Positions 8,841 to 18,571 of a stretch of DNA of 60,762 nucleotides are shown here, one piece after another (the stretch's first letter is position 1; the number at the start of each line of letters is the position of its first letter). This DNA is from Planctomycetota bacterium (GTDB lineage: Bacteria > Planctomycetota > Planctomycetia > Planctomycetales > Planctomycetaceae). The stretch covers positions 1-60,762 of the forward strand of contig JAFEBS010000053.1 in the NCBI GenBank assembly GCA_018242525.1, read 5' to 3'. Under the pieces are notes generated by a model. It made no database searches, had not been told where the DNA came from, and saw only the letters and a list, made by a program, of their open reading frames with translations. Both the position numbers and the translations under genes were made by a program.

Positions 8841-9854
8841 ATGAACTTTTCACGGCTCGATCTGGCAGGGCCGAGGCCCGCGCCATTTCAAGCGCCCCAG
8901 GGAGACCTCGCGATCCTGGCCGGCAATGCCAATCCGCTGCTGGCTCAGAACATCGCCAATACGCTCGGAGTGACCCTGACCCCCGGCCGCGCTCATGTCT
9001 TCAGCGAAGGGAACGTGTTCGTCCGCATCAAGGAAAATGTCCGCGGCAAGGATGTCTTCGTGATCCAGGGTTGTCATTATCCGGTCAACGACAACTTCAT
9101 GGAATTGTTGTTCTGGATCGACGCCGCCCGTCGGGCCAGTGCCCAGAACGTCACCGCTGTGATCCCTTTCTTCAGCTACGCCCAGGGGGACAAGAAAGAC
9201 GAGCCCCGCGTCTCCATCCGGGCTCGCGTCTGTGCGGACGCGATCGAAGCCGCCGGAGCTGACCGGGTGCTGACGATGGACTTGCACAGTCCGCAAATCC
9301 AGGGGTTCTTCCGGATTCCCGTCGATCACCTGTATGGCCGCAATGTCCTGGTCGAACACTTCAAGACGTTGAACGTTCCCGATCTGGTCGTCTGCAGTCC
9401 CGACGTTGGATTCGCCAAGGGGGCCGCCGCGTATGCCGGTCTGTTGTCGGCGCCCGTCGTGATTGGCAACAAGCATCGGGCCGACCACACCGAGACTGTG
9501 GAAATCCTGGAAGTGATCGGCGACGTCCGCGACAAGAACATCTTCCTGGTGGACGACCTGACAATCACCGGGAACTCCCTGGTGGAAATGTCACGGGTGC
9601 TGAAGAATCGAGGCGCGCGGGACATCTATGTCGCCGTCACCCACGGCGTCCTCTCCAAGGGAGCGGCCGACCGGATCGCCAACAGCGACATCAAGCGGAT
9701 GTTCATCACCGACACCATCGAAAGTTCGTTCGACCCGTTGCCGTACAATGTCGAAGTCGTTTCAGTGGCCCACCTGATGGCTGCGGCCATCCGATCCATC
9801 CACGATCGAACCAGCATCAGCATGCTGTTCCCGGACAAGCACTGCAGCAGTTAG
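8841..9854 (+). CDS. prs: ribose-phosphate pyrophosphokinase (PRPP synthetase)
   Basis: The enzyme transfers pyrophosphate from ATP to ribose 5-phosphate to make PRPP for nucleotide, His and Trp synthesis in the cytoplasm. The sequence shows AILAGNANPLLAQNIA at the N-terminus, the metal/ATP region TMDLHSPQIQGFF and the PRPP-binding loop VDDLTITGNS at about residue 237. It is 337 residues, slightly longer than the usual 315. ATG 8841 is preferred because GGAGAAG lies six bases upstream; in-frame TTG 8823 and ATG 8826 are alternatives. The loop usually read as KRR/KKD is present as KKDEPR. Confidence 0.85.
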   Translation: MNFSRLDLAGPRPAPFQAPQGDLAILAGNANPLLAQNIANTLGVTLTPGRAHVFSEGNVFVRIKENVRGKDVFVIQGCHYPVNDNFMELLFWIDAARRASAQNVTAVIPFFSYAQGDKKDEPRVSIRARVCADAIEAAGADRVLTMDLHSPQIQGFFRIPVDHLYGRNVLVEHFKTLNVPDLVVCSPDVGFAKGAAAYAGLLSAPVVIGNKHRADHTETVEILEVIGDVRDKNIFLVDDLTITGNSLVEMSRVLKNRGARDIYVAVTHGVLSKGAADRIANSDIKRMFITDTIESSFDPLPYNVEVVSVAHLMAAAIRSIHDRTSISMLFPDKHCSS

Positions 9855-9874
9855 ACCTCTTCGACTTGTGAAAA

Positions 9875-11206
9875 CTATTCCGCCAACTTCACTCCGCGAA
9901 GCTTCAACGAGCGAACGCTGACTCCACTCGCCGACGACACCGTTTGTTCCAGCGATTCCGGCAGATCGAACTTGCCAATTCGTTGCCACTGGTTGCGAAC
10001 CGTTTCCACGCGATTGATGGCCCCCGTCTTGGCGTCGCGATACTGCACCAGGTAAGCACGTGGCAGCACCTTTCCATCCACGTTTCGACTGCTTTCCAGC
10101 ATTTGCAGCGACATGTTTTCGCGGCCGAGAGCTCGGTTCACGACCGTGATTTCGTCGTTACGCACGCGATACGTGGACGCAAACCGGCCTCCATGAAAGT
10201 TCAGCAGCCGCCCCTGCGGGTTCTGCACATCCGTATCCGCAAAACTCAGGACGGGCTGAGACCGGATTCCCGACGAAGGAACCCGGTGAATCACCAGGGA
10301 ATGCATCTGATCCCGAATCCAGTCGCGGGCGGCTTCGTCCTCCAGCGGGGGATCCGCCGGAAAGGAAACTGAACCGTCGGCCGCGACCGCAACGGCACCT
10401 TCGTGCTGGCGTCCGTCCAGGTAGACAGTGACTTTCGCTGAGAACCCGTGAAAATCCTTCCACGAAGCCCGTGCTGCGATGGCATTCTCGAAGGTTGTCA
10501 CCGCCGCTGCGTCGACTCGAGAATCGTCAAGTGGCCAGTCAAACCCAAGCGTCGCAAACTCGCGGATCTCGTCATAACTTTCACCGCCCTGCGTTCCAGA
10601 CTGGGCAACCACATGTTTCACGTAAACGGCATATGGCCCCGCTGTGGGAAGTTTCCAGGTCGTCTTACCCGTGTCGTCGGTCCTGAGTTCTTCATTCTGC
10701 AGATCGGCATCCACCGTCGTCACGATGGCACCCGCCAAAGGCTTTCCATCGTGCAGAACCGTGAGTGTGACCGAGTCCTTGCTGAAGGCTGGAATAACCT
10801 CCAACGGAATCGATTCGTTCCGGACCAGCCTGGCCAGGTTTTCGGGCTTTCCGGAGACCGCCTTGGGGTAGTACCGCAGCAGGAACGCCTTGTCCCGTTT
10901 CAGGACGCCGTATTCACAACGACCAATCACCGAGACGGACGGCCCCGACGGCAGGTACGCTCGCAGGCGATCTGTCCCCTGATTGACAGTCAGCTGTTCG
11001 AACTTACCAGGTTCTTCCTGGCACCAGAGTTCCGTATGAGCGATCTTCGCCACGAACTTGGGATCTCCCGCCGTCGCCCGCTCGCTGAAATAAACCTCAA
11101 CACTCCGCCCAGCCTCGGCATGTGGCCCAATCTGGATGAACAGAAAGTGCGCGTCGGCGCGGGAGGCGACAAGAGCCAGAGTTACAGTCGTCAAAACACG
11201 GAACAT
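9875..11206 (-). CDS. secreted DUF4198-like protein
   Basis: The 443-residue product has a signal peptide (VLTTVTLALVASRADA) directly followed by HFLFI, the usual start of DUF4198 proteins. The N-terminal half carries a carboxypeptidase-regulatory-like beta domain (about 150-210, with GKPLAGAIVTTVDADLQNE and DDTGKTTWKLP). The C-terminal part is unassigned. DUF4198 proteins are exported, and some occur beside metal transporters, but no transporter is adjacent here. ATG 11206 is chosen because the signal peptide starts there; an in-frame TTG lies seven codons upstream. Gap to the next gene on this strand is about 50 bases, so the two may be cotranscribed. Confidence 0.65.
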   Translation of the reverse strand: MFRVLTTVTLALVASRADAHFLFIQIGPHAEAGRSVEVYFSERATAGDPKFVAKIAHTELWCQEEPGKFEQLTVNQGTDRLRAYLPSGPSVSVIGRCEYGVLKRDKAFLLRYYPKAVSGKPENLARLVRNESIPLEVIPAFSKDSVTLTVLHDGKPLAGAIVTTVDADLQNEELRTDDTGKTTWKLPTAGPYAVYVKHVVAQSGTQGGESYDEIREFATLGFDWPLDDSRVDAAAVTTFENAIAARASWKDFHGFSAKVTVYLDGRQHEGAVAVAADGSVSFPADPPLEDEAARDWIRDQMHSLVIHRVPSSGIRSQPVLSFADTDVQNPQGRLLNFHGGRFASTYRVRNDEITVVNRALGRENMSLQMLESSRNVDGKVLPRAYLVQYRDAKTGAINRVETVRNQWQRIGKFDLPESLEQTVSSASGVSVRSLKLRGVKLAE

Positions 11207-11257
11207 GGCAGGTCTCTTGCGGGACAATTGGAATACAGGGTTACGCCAGGGACTGCT

Positions 11258-13468
11258 CTATCCAATGACCCATGCAGCGGCCGCGTCGGCTGCGGAATTT
11301 GCATCGCCCTTGTGCAGACTCAATTTGTCTGCAGCATTCGCAGACTTGTAGGCGGCGGTGACCAGATCCGGAATCGCTGTTTCGCCCGAGACCCACAGGG
11401 GCCGCGGGGCGGACAAGGCGAGCAATCCCGGTACGTCGCCGTAGCGTACGGCACCGGGTTCCAGCATCAGGTCGCGGGCATCCGTGATGGTCGCGAACCG
11501 GAATCCGCCGGTTCCGATCGCCAGCTTGTTGACGGCGGGACCCGCCTGGAACGCGGCGGCGGCGGCGAGTGCCCCGGATTGCTTGCCGAGCCCGATCAGA
11601 TGGACCCCTTCCGGCTCGTACTTGCTGAATCGACAGAAGGCGACCAGCGACAGGATGTCATGCACGCGCTGTGAGAACAACGGATGATTGAAGCCAAGCG
11701 TGTATCCGACGAATTCACGCGTGTTGGCCACTCGTCGAGTCATCGTCAGCGGACCGTCCGCCAGGAACTCGCCCTGGTACAACAGGTCCGGCAGTGCGAC
11801 GGAAATGCCGGCATCGATCAGCTTCTGGACGGCAGGGATCGGCCTGCCGTTTTCGTTCAGCAAGCCATCCTTTCCGTCGTCGGAAATCCAGATGGCGACC
11901 TGCTTGTTCCAGTTCTTCGGCAGGTAAAACAGCGTCGGCACTTCTTCACCCGCCGCCCCGATCCGGACCAGCGTATGGAACCGCATCAGGTCTTCGCTGT
12001 CGTTCTTGAAGGTGTTGGTTTGCGTGAAATCGTCCTTGCCCGGAAGCTTGCGTCCGATCATGACGTCCCAGGCACCGCCAATCACGCGGCGGAATTCCTT
12101 CAGCGAGTTTTCGTCGGTCGGAGTTAACCGCTTCAGTTGGGCGTCCTGATCCTTGGCGAAACCACGCATGATGCGCAGTTCCGCTTCCGGCGTTCCTTCG
12201 GGCTTCGGGTGTTGCGCGTTCCAGACGGTCGCCTCTTCGATCGTCAGCGGCACGAAGTCCCGTTCAACGATTGGGCCTTGAATTCCCAGGTTCAAGTACT
12301 TGTTGAAGAATTCGTACATCATCGCGCGTGCGTGCTGGTTGTAGTTGTGGGGGAATGGAAAATACTTCCCCGACACGTTTTCCGGGACGCCCAGCATGGA
12401 GTAATGCTGCTTCAGTTCAGGCAGCCCCTTGGTTTCCAGTTCCTTGGTCCAGTCGTCCGCGGCGGACATCGACAGCGGGCGTGGCGCAATCAGGGCTGCC
12501 AGTTCGATGTTGCCCGTACCGACTCGCAGATACGTGGCGTTTTCACAGGTGCAGCCCCCCTGCATGGCGGTCGACACCATCACCGCCGGAAAGAACGCTG
12601 CCGGGCGACTGTCGACGCTGCCGAGCATAAACGTTTGTGTGCCGCCACCGCTGGCTCCGGTCACCCCGATCCGACTGGGGTCGACGTCGTCCAGCGCACT
12701 GATCCAGTCGAGTGCGCGGATGGAATTCCAGGTCTGCAGTCCCAGCGCATTCAGGCAACGCAATTCAGATTGGGCACTGAACAACCCCCAGTGATCCGGG
12801 CTGCTCATGTCGTCTCGCTGCTTGGCGAAACCGTGAATCAGTCCCGGCGGCAGGGGCGTCGCCGAATCGGCAACCCCGAGCATGTCATACAGGAATACGA
12901 CACAGCCCATCCGGGCCAACTGCACGCTGCGTGCCTGCAGTGGATGTCGACCCGACTCGAAGGTTTCCGCATTGCTCTTCTTTTCCGCCGCAAACAGGTC
13001 GTCGCTGTGCCGGTGGAAACGACCGTTGGCCCAGTGTCCATGCGGACACAGCACTGCGGGACGCTTGCCCGTCGCCGGGGCCTTCGGACGGTACAGGCTG
13101 CCCGTGCAATACAGGCCATCACCCGTTTGCAGGATGACTCGTTCGACGGTGTAGTCGTCCCGCTCGACCTTGCCGTGGACAACAGCGTTCAGAGGCTGTT
13201 TCGTGGGCATCGGCCACAAGCCGGTAGCGACCAGGACCTGACGACGCACGTATTCGGCCCGCTTCTCCCAATCTGCCACAGAAGCGGATGGCTGCCAGGG
13301 GAAATAGCCGTTGTAGTCTTTCAAATCGCCCAGGCGGCGATCGTTGGGGAGCACAACATGGGGATGAGCGGCCTGCGCCCGGCGGGTGGGCATCAACGTG
13401 GTGGCAGCGACAGTCGCCGCGGCGATTTGCAGGGCAGTACGGCGGCTGATTGGCAGGCGGTCGGTCAT
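11258..13468 (-). CDS. Tat-exported alpha/beta-hydrolase (acetylxylan-esterase-like)
   Basis: The 736-residue protein starts with a twin-arginine signal (SRRTALQIAAATVAATTLMP). The first half contains an alpha/beta-hydrolase fold: VLCPHGHW precedes the oxyanion region and GASGGGTQ (about residue 272) carries the likely nucleophile serine. It resembles the large two-part secreted hydrolases annotated as acetylxylan esterase or 'prolyl oligopeptidase family' in planctomycetes. The second half (about 500-736) looks like a second hydrolase-like lobe without an obvious GxSxG. ATG 13468 is preferred over GTG 13504 because a GGAG box precedes it and the Tat signal follows. Substrate is probably an esterified polysaccharide, which is inference. 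Confidence 0.72.
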   Translation of the reverse strand: MTDRLPISRRTALQIAAATVAATTLMPTRRAQAAHPHVVLPNDRRLGDLKDYNGYFPWQPSASVADWEKRAEYVRRQVLVATGLWPMPTKQPLNAVVHGKVERDDYTVERVILQTGDGLYCTGSLYRPKAPATGKRPAVLCPHGHWANGRFHRHSDDLFAAEKKSNAETFESGRHPLQARSVQLARMGCVVFLYDMLGVADSATPLPPGLIHGFAKQRDDMSSPDHWGLFSAQSELRCLNALGLQTWNSIRALDWISALDDVDPSRIGVTGASGGGTQTFMLGSVDSRPAAFFPAVMVSTAMQGGCTCENATYLRVGTGNIELAALIAPRPLSMSAADDWTKELETKGLPELKQHYSMLGVPENVSGKYFPFPHNYNQHARAMMYEFFNKYLNLGIQGPIVERDFVPLTIEEATVWNAQHPKPEGTPEAELRIMRGFAKDQDAQLKRLTPTDENSLKEFRRVIGGAWDVMIGRKLPGKDDFTQTNTFKNDSEDLMRFHTLVRIGAAGEEVPTLFYLPKNWNKQVAIWISDDGKDGLLNENGRPIPAVQKLIDAGISVALPDLLYQGEFLADGPLTMTRRVANTREFVGYTLGFNHPLFSQRVHDILSLVAFCRFSKYEPEGVHLIGLGKQSGALAAAAAFQAGPAVNKLAIGTGGFRFATITDARDLMLEPGAVRYGDVPGLLALSAPRPLWVSGETAIPDLVTAAYKSANAADKLSLHKGDANSAADAAAAWVIG

Positions 13469-13570
13469 CGTCTCAGCTCTCCAGTCTGGAATACGGTCGG
13501 TCACAGTGCGGCCATCATAGAAATCAATCGATGTCGATGCGAGTGCGCCGGCTCAGTTTTCATCGTTCAT

Positions 13571-13881
13571 CGTTCCCAAGCTCCCGCTTGGGAACGCCCG
13601 TCTTTGAAGCTCCGCTTCACGTTTCCAAGGACACCCCGACATCCAGTCAGTCACCATGTCGACCAGTCCAGGTTGGCGAGCACATTAGTAGCGGGCGCTG
13701 GAGTAGCTTCAATGCACTGGATCGTCGACATTGCCGCTTGCAACCGGATTGTTGTGCGTACATTCCCGTCACTGCCACATCTTTTCGTCGCTCTGGAGCG
13801 TCATCGAGTGATCTCCTGCCGAAGACCGGCCGCGAAGCGGAGCTTCGAAGACGGGCGTTCCCAAGCGGGAGCGTGGGAACG
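13571..13881. repeat. inverted pair of REP-like palindromes
   Basis: A 49-nt element at 13571-13619 (cgttcccaagctcccgcttg, then ggaacgcccg) is repeated in inverted orientation at 13834-13881 with only two or three differences. Each copy contains its own hairpin around ggttcccaagcgggagc-type sequence. The 215 bases between them contain no convincing gene. This family of 'gggaacg' palindromes is widespread in planctomycetes and resembles REP/RAYT elements. No transposase is nearby. Confidence 0.75.
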
Positions 13882-13907
13882 AGAAGAAAACTGGCTAGTG
13901 CCGCCGG

Positions 13908-14690
13908 TCACCAGAGCGTATATCCACCGTCGATGACGACTGTCGCGCCGGTCATGTAGCGTGACGCGTCGCTCGCCAGGTAGACGGCCAACGGTCCCAA
14001 GTCCTCGGGTTGCCCAAAATCGCCCTGGGGAATCTGTTCGCGAAACTTGGAGATCACATCCGGGTGTTCGCTGGCCCAGCGGACATTCGGAGCTGTCATG
14101 AAACCGCCAGGGCAAATCGCATTCACGGTGACCTGGTGAGGCGCCCAGTCGGCAGCAGCGGCGCGCGTCAATTGAATCACGCCGGCTTTCGAGGTTTCAT
14201 AGCTGCGGCCGCCAATCCCTCGATTGGCGATCATTCCCGAGATCGACGCAACGTTGATCACTCGCCCCCCTTTCCCTCGCTGGACCATTGCCCCACCCAG
14301 GTGCTTCATGCACAGGAAAGTACTGGTCAGGTTCAAGTCCATCAGTTGCTGCCATTGCTCCAGCGTCTGTTCTTCCAGGGGGACATTGATCCGGCGTCCA
14401 CCAACGTTGTTGATCAGGATGTCGATCGGGCCAAACTCCTGCAGGACCCGCTCGCAGATCGCTTCGCATTCATCCGGTTGTCCCACGTCGCCGACCAGCG
14501 GCACGGCCGACCGTCCCAGCTTGCGAATGTCGTCCGCCGTCGATTCCAGGCTCGCGACGTCACGTCCGGCCAGGACCACGTCCGCGCCGGCATCGGCGAT
14601 CGCCAGCGCCATCTCGCGTCCCAGTCCACGGCTGCCGCCCGTGATGAACAGTCGTTTTCCGGTCAATCGAAACCGATCGAGAATACTCAT
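13908..14690 (-). CDS. short-chain dehydrogenase/reductase
   Basis: The 260-residue protein is a classical SDR. It has the NAD(P)-binding TGGSRGLG near residue 18, NNVGG at about 95, the catalytic serine region NVASISG, the catalytic YETSK, and the C-terminal ending MTGATVVIDGGYTLW. It most resembles gluconate 5-dehydrogenase and 3-oxoacyl-reductase-like SDRs, so an NAD(P)-dependent oxidation of a sugar acid or similar polyol is plausible. Substrate cannot be fixed from sequence. It stands between the REP pair and a divergent DUF983 gene. Confidence 0.88.
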   Translation of the reverse strand: MSILDRFRLTGKRLFITGGSRGLGREMALAIADAGADVVLAGRDVASLESTADDIRKLGRSAVPLVGDVGQPDECEAICERVLQEFGPIDILINNVGGRRINVPLEEQTLEQWQQLMDLNLTSTFLCMKHLGGAMVQRGKGGRVINVASISGMIANRGIGGRSYETSKAGVIQLTRAAAADWAPHQVTVNAICPGGFMTAPNVRWASEHPDVISKFREQIPQGDFGQPEDLGPLAVYLASDASRYMTGATVVIDGGYTLW

Positions 14691-14875
14691 TTATCGAAAT
14701 CCTGAAAGTGAGTCCGGACAGTCGTCCGGCGATTCCCAAATTGAAGAAGGAGCCCGAAGAATCCGCGACGGGCATTCTATCGCAGAGCGAGCACGATAAA
14801 ATCCAAACAGGAACTCCTGACACCTGAGAGCCCGTGAAAAAACGGGCCGGACATTGAATCGACGGGACTTATCGA

Positions 14876-15337
14876 ATGCTGCCGATCACGTACGAAACTG
14901 CCGCCTCACGTGCGTTGCGGCTGCGGTGTCCCCGTTGCGGCGAAGGGGATCTTTTTCGAAACTGGTTCTCGATGCATCCGCAGTGTTCTCATTGCCAACT
15001 GCGATTCGAGCGGGCGCCGGGTTACTTCCTGGGATCGGCCTACGTCAATTACGGCATCATCTCGTTGACGTTGACGGCCATGTACATGGGACTGCATTTC
15101 GGTGCTGAAATCAGCAATCGAGTCCTGGTTGGTCCCCTGGTCGCCTATTTTGTTCTGGTTCCGCTATTCCTGTTCCGCTATGCCCGCTCCTGGTGGCTGG
15201 CGATGGACTGTTATTTCGATCCCACCAGCTTCTCGGAATCGGAAGACTACATGGTCCGCGGTGCGGAACTGAATTCCTCGCCCGACGAACTGGCGTCTCC
15301 CGGTGAGGTCCCGCCACCGACCGAGCGGGGAACGTGA
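14876..15337 (+). CDS. DUF983 zinc-ribbon membrane protein
   Basis: This 153-residue protein begins with a zinc ribbon (CPRCGEGDLF, then CSHC), followed by the family pattern FERAPGYFLGSAYVNYG. Two hydrophobic segments follow (about 60-80 and 88-108). That is the standard DUF983 layout: a small inner-membrane protein of unknown function. The C-terminal 30 residues are acidic and proline-rich and probably disordered. A small hairpin (gcccgt-gaaaaa-acgggc) sits 30 bases upstream. The gene is convergent with the membrane-protein gene to its right. Confidence 0.85.
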   Translation: MLPITYETAASRALRLRCPRCGEGDLFRNWFSMHPQCSHCQLRFERAPGYFLGSAYVNYGIISLTLTAMYMGLHFGAEISNRVLVGPLVAYFVLVPLFLFRYARSWWLAMDCYFDPTSFSESEDYMVRGAELNSSPDELASPGEVPPPTERGT

Positions 15338-15358
15338 GTCCCCGATTATTCAGGGAAC

Positions 15359-15721
15359 TCAGTGGACCCAGCCCTTCTGGCGGGCGATTTGCTGCACGAC
15401 CAGCGTGAAGTACGCGCCGGGGGCCGCCGTTGCCACCAGCAGCAATACGAAGACGGCGTGTCGATAGCGGAGAAAGACCAGCAGACACGTCAGTACGCCC
15501 AGCAGTGATGCCTGGCTCCCCACGAGGATGCACAGCGATTCAAAACCGCTGGGGGGCAGAACCTCTGTCAGGATCGCCGCTCCCCAGCCGATCAGGCACA
15601 GTCGCGTGGCGAAGGTCGCCACCCAGGGCGACTTTGGCTGTGGACCTGCGGGAGTTGGCGGGGCACCCATGCTGGCTCGCTGGAGAATGAGTGCCGCCCC
15701 AGCGGCGGCACCGGTCATCAA
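15359..15721 (-). CDS. small hypothetical membrane protein
   Basis: The 120-residue product has about three hydrophobic segments (about 33-55, 62-82, 88-108) and a short C-terminal tail (QIARQKGWVH). No family was recognised. It lies 24 bases downstream of the Dabb-protein gene on the same strand, so the two may share a transcript. Its coding status rests on the clean membrane pattern and tight placement. Confidence 0.6.
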   Translation of the reverse strand: MMTGAAAGAALILQRASMGAPPTPAGPQPKSPWVATFATRLCLIGWGAAILTEVLPPSGFESLCILVGSQASLLGVLTCLLVFLRYRHAVFVLLLVATAAPGAYFTLVVQQIARQKGWVH

Positions 15722-15745
15722 TTGCCGAAATCAGGCGTCGCCCGT

Positions 15746-16168
15746 TTATGGCTTCGAGTAAGTGTCGAAGACCTTGACCTTGTCCCACGTCGGCTTGTTT
15801 TCTTCAATGAATTGCAGGTGAGTCGCCGCGGTCTGATAGACGTCGTGATCCTTCTTCGACTTGAAAATCACATGCAGCCCGACATGGAAATCGCGCACAT
15901 TGACCGGTCGATCCAGTTCCGCAACCAGCGGCCCGGCGGCAAAGAAGACCACTCCAGGGTGATCCTTCAGGTACTTGTAACAAGCGTCCGTCAGTTTGGC
16001 GGTGTTTTCCGGAGTGCCGTCCTTCAGCGTGAAGTAGACATTGTGGATCAGCATTGGTTGCTTGGCGTCATCGGCCATCGAAGAGGTTCCCTGCGAGAAA
16101 TTGATCGTCAGTCCCATGGCTACCGCCAACATCAGGCCGGCAGCCGCCGTAATTCGCGATTTCATCAT
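15746..16168 (-). CDS. secreted Dabb (stress-responsive A/B barrel) domain protein
   Basis: A 140-residue protein with a signal peptide (AAAGLMLAVAMGLTINFSQG) followed by a Dabb domain: MLIHNVYFTLKDGT, then VNVRDFHVGLHVIFKSKKDH and the terminal YQTAATHLQFIEENKP. Dabb proteins are dimeric ferredoxin-like barrels; plant members are stress-induced, while planctomycete ones are often secreted and of unknown role. Adjacent genes give no functional hint. Confidence 0.88.
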   Translation of the reverse strand: MMKSRITAAAGLMLAVAMGLTINFSQGTSSMADDAKQPMLIHNVYFTLKDGTPENTAKLTDACYKYLKDHPGVVFFAAGPLVAELDRPVNVRDFHVGLHVIFKSKKDHDVYQTAATHLQFIEENKPTWDKVKVFDTYSKP

Positions 16169-16339
16169 GTCCCAGTCTCCTTTCAGTTGCCACTCTCAGC
16201 AACCGTCCCTGTCACTGAACCAGTCTGAGATTCGACATCCACCTGTCGATCCCGGGGGTACGGTTGGACACCCTGCCACCGTCCCGTCACCATTCTTTTG
16301 GAACGGATATTCCCCCTCAGACCGCGTACTATAGGCAAC

Positions 16340-17503
16340 ATGACCGCCAGAACGAAGCCCTGCCGCATCGCCCTGCTGTTCGAATACGCAACCCTGCTGG
16401 GAGGCGAACGTTCGATGCTGGCCTGCGTTGACTGCCTGAAGACTCAAGCGGCGGACGTCGAATTCGTGGCGATCGCCCCGTCCCGCGGCAGATTGGCCGA
16501 TGCGCTGGCGGATCGCGGCATCGAAGTGGTCTCGTGGATGACGACCCAGTTGGACAGCACTCGGATGCAAAGGGAGCAGCAGCAAGCGACGCTGATTGAG
16601 GCGATTCAACAGGCGAAACCGACGCTGTTGCATGCCAACAGTCTGTCGATGGGACGATTGACCGGCAGTATTGCCGACCGACTGACGATCGCGACGACAT
16701 CCCATCTGCGCGACATTTTGCACCTGAGTGGTCCTGCGATGGCGGACTTGAATCGAAACGCACTGTTGATCGCCGTCTCACATGCCACACGGGAGGCGCA
16801 CGTGTCGCGTGGGATGCATCCCGATCGTGTCGTCGTCATTCACAACGGTCTGGATCTGAACCAGTTTCAGCCGCGACCGTTTCGGGGCTGGCTGCCTCAA
16901 GAACTCGGACTGCCGGATTCCGCCACCCTGATCGCCACGATTGGGCAGATCGCGTTGCGCAAGGGACAGGATCTGCTGGCCGCTGCCGCCCCCGATATCG
17001 TTCGATCCGTGCCCGACGCCCATTTCCTGCTGATCGGCGAGCGATCGTCAACCAAGACAGAAAGCATTCAATTCGAGCAATCCATTGCTCAGCGATTTGC
17101 CGATCTGGGTCTCGAATCACATCTGCACTGCATGGGATCTCGCGATGATGTTCCCGCAATGTTGAACGAAATTGACTTGATTGTTCATCCGGCGAATCAG
17201 GAGCCGTTCGGTCGCGTGCTGCTCGAAGCCGCGGCCAGCGGAGTTCCCGTCGTGGCCACCAACGTCGGAGGAACGGCGGAAATCGTGGTCGATGGCTTGA
17301 CCGGCCGACTTGTTCCCCCAGGCGACCCGGATGCGCTGGCGGGTGCAGTGGTGAGTCTGTTGACCGATTCAAAGTCGCTGCAGGCGATGGGTCTGGCTGC
17401 TCGTGAACGAGCCGTCCAGGAATTCAATGTGACCCGCGCCGCCCAGAAACAGCTTGCGCTGTGGCTACGGGCCATCGAGCAGCATGCAGCCGCTGAAAAC
17501 TGA
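16340..17503 (+). CDS. GT4-family glycosyltransferase
   Basis: The 387-residue protein is a GT-B-fold retaining glycosyltransferase. The N-terminal Rossmann half opens with IALLFEYATLLGGERSML. VIHNGLDLNQF marks the domain junction, and the C-terminal half has TIGQIALRKGQDLL and the donor-binding EAAASGVPVVATNVGG with the conserved glutamate in EPFGRVLLEA. It is cytoplasmic or membrane-associated and probably builds a surface polysaccharide or lipid-linked sugar. ATG 16340 lies 14 codons into a longer open frame and matches the usual start just before the first beta strand. It is not in a polysaccharide cluster. Confidence 0.85.
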   Translation: MTARTKPCRIALLFEYATLLGGERSMLACVDCLKTQAADVEFVAIAPSRGRLADALADRGIEVVSWMTTQLDSTRMQREQQQATLIEAIQQAKPTLLHANSLSMGRLTGSIADRLTIATTSHLRDILHLSGPAMADLNRNALLIAVSHATREAHVSRGMHPDRVVVIHNGLDLNQFQPRPFRGWLPQELGLPDSATLIATIGQIALRKGQDLLAAAAPDIVRSVPDAHFLLIGERSSTKTESIQFEQSIAQRFADLGLESHLHCMGSRDDVPAMLNEIDLIVHPANQEPFGRVLLEAAASGVPVVATNVGGTAEIVVDGLTGRLVPPGDPDALAGAVVSLLTDSKSLQAMGLAARERAVQEFNVTRAAQKQLALWLRAIEQHAAAEN

Positions 17504-17588
17504 ATGAATCATGACTGCCACGGATGAATTACCCGGTTTTTGAACGCCTCAGTATTCTGATTCGTGAAATCCTTGAACAATCCTCCTA

Positions 17589-18464
17589 CTACAAGTCGTG
17601 TTCCAGTCTGTCCATCAATCGAGCGACGCGTGCCGCATGGGACATGTCGGGCAGCCAGGCGAGTGATGCGCGGTCTCCGTTCAACGCGGCGCTCAGGACA
17701 TCGAAAAACGGGTCGCTTTGAGCCGGCGGACGTGACACGGGTTCATCAATGATTTCGCCGTCAACGGTCTGAGTGTATTGGCGACCGGCCCGGTAGGCTC
17801 CTGTGGTGCCTTCCAGTAACCACCCTGTTCGCAGCGACAGCAACGAATGAGTCTGCAGTTCGACAACCGCCGAAATTCCGTCGGCGAAGTTGAGAACCAA
17901 TAGAAACCCAACGTCGTTGGCCTGGCCAGGCGCGTAGTCGCGTTGCAATTGAACCGATGTCACGTCGCGGCTGGCAAATACCAGCAGTTGGTCCAGCCAG
18001 TGGTACCCCAGATCGTGCAGGACCCCGTTTGGAAAACCTTCTGTCGGCAGCGCATGGTCATGGACGGCCAGTCGAATCCGTTCCAGCGGTCCCAGGATCC
18101 CGCGATCGAAGACGGTTCTGGCATTGACGAAGTCTTCGTCCCAGCGCCGCCGCTGGTCGATCACCGCCAGGGTTTGCTGAGCGTGAGCGAATTCCGCAAG
18201 CCGGTTCAAATCTGTTGCACCAAGCCCGCGGGCGGATTCCAGGACGATGTGCCGGCCACTCTGGATTGCCTCGACGACCCGATCGAACGTCGCCGCGCCG
18301 GCAAAATAAACGACTGACGCCGCCGGGCCGTTGAAAGTCCCCGATTCCGCGGACTGGCTGATCACCGCAAAATCGCAGCGTAACGATAACCGTTCCAGTA
18401 CGTACTGGCTGTCGGGTCTCGTTCCGGTCACGCAGATCCCATGAGGCTGGATGTCAGACGGCAT
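17589..18464 (-). CDS. divergent Gfo/Idh/MocA-family oxidoreductase
   Basis: The 291-residue protein has an N-terminal Rossmann-like part, although its first strand (GICVTGTRPDSQYVLERL) lacks the classic GxGxxG. Its C-terminal half has the Gfo/Idh/MocA look: HDLGYHWLDQLLVF supplies the usual H-D-x-x-H region. The EKP lysine motif is replaced by LESARG. It may therefore be catalytically altered or act on an unusual substrate. It is monocistronic and convergent with the glycosyltransferase gene. Confidence 0.6.
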   Translation of the reverse strand: MPSDIQPHGICVTGTRPDSQYVLERLSLRCDFAVISQSAESGTFNGPAASVVYFAGAATFDRVVEAIQSGRHIVLESARGLGATDLNRLAEFAHAQQTLAVIDQRRRWDEDFVNARTVFDRGILGPLERIRLAVHDHALPTEGFPNGVLHDLGYHWLDQLLVFASRDVTSVQLQRDYAPGQANDVGFLLVLNFADGISAVVELQTHSLLSLRTGWLLEGTTGAYRAGRQYTQTVDGEIIDEPVSRPPAQSDPFFDVLSAALNGDRASLAWLPDMSHAARVARLMDRLEHDL

Positions 18465-18571
18465 ACGAACTTCATCTCACCGCACGGAAGTGAACAGCTT
18501 CGAACAAACGTGAGCATCGTCGATGGTTGACTTAGGGTTCAGGAGTTGGCTCAAGGTAAGTCAGACAGGAG

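Noticed and set aside
12137..13936. Long plus-strand ORF (599 residues) opposite the Tat-exported hydrolase
   Set aside because: Antisense shadow running through the REP pair; composition is Arg/Gly/His-rich with no domain.
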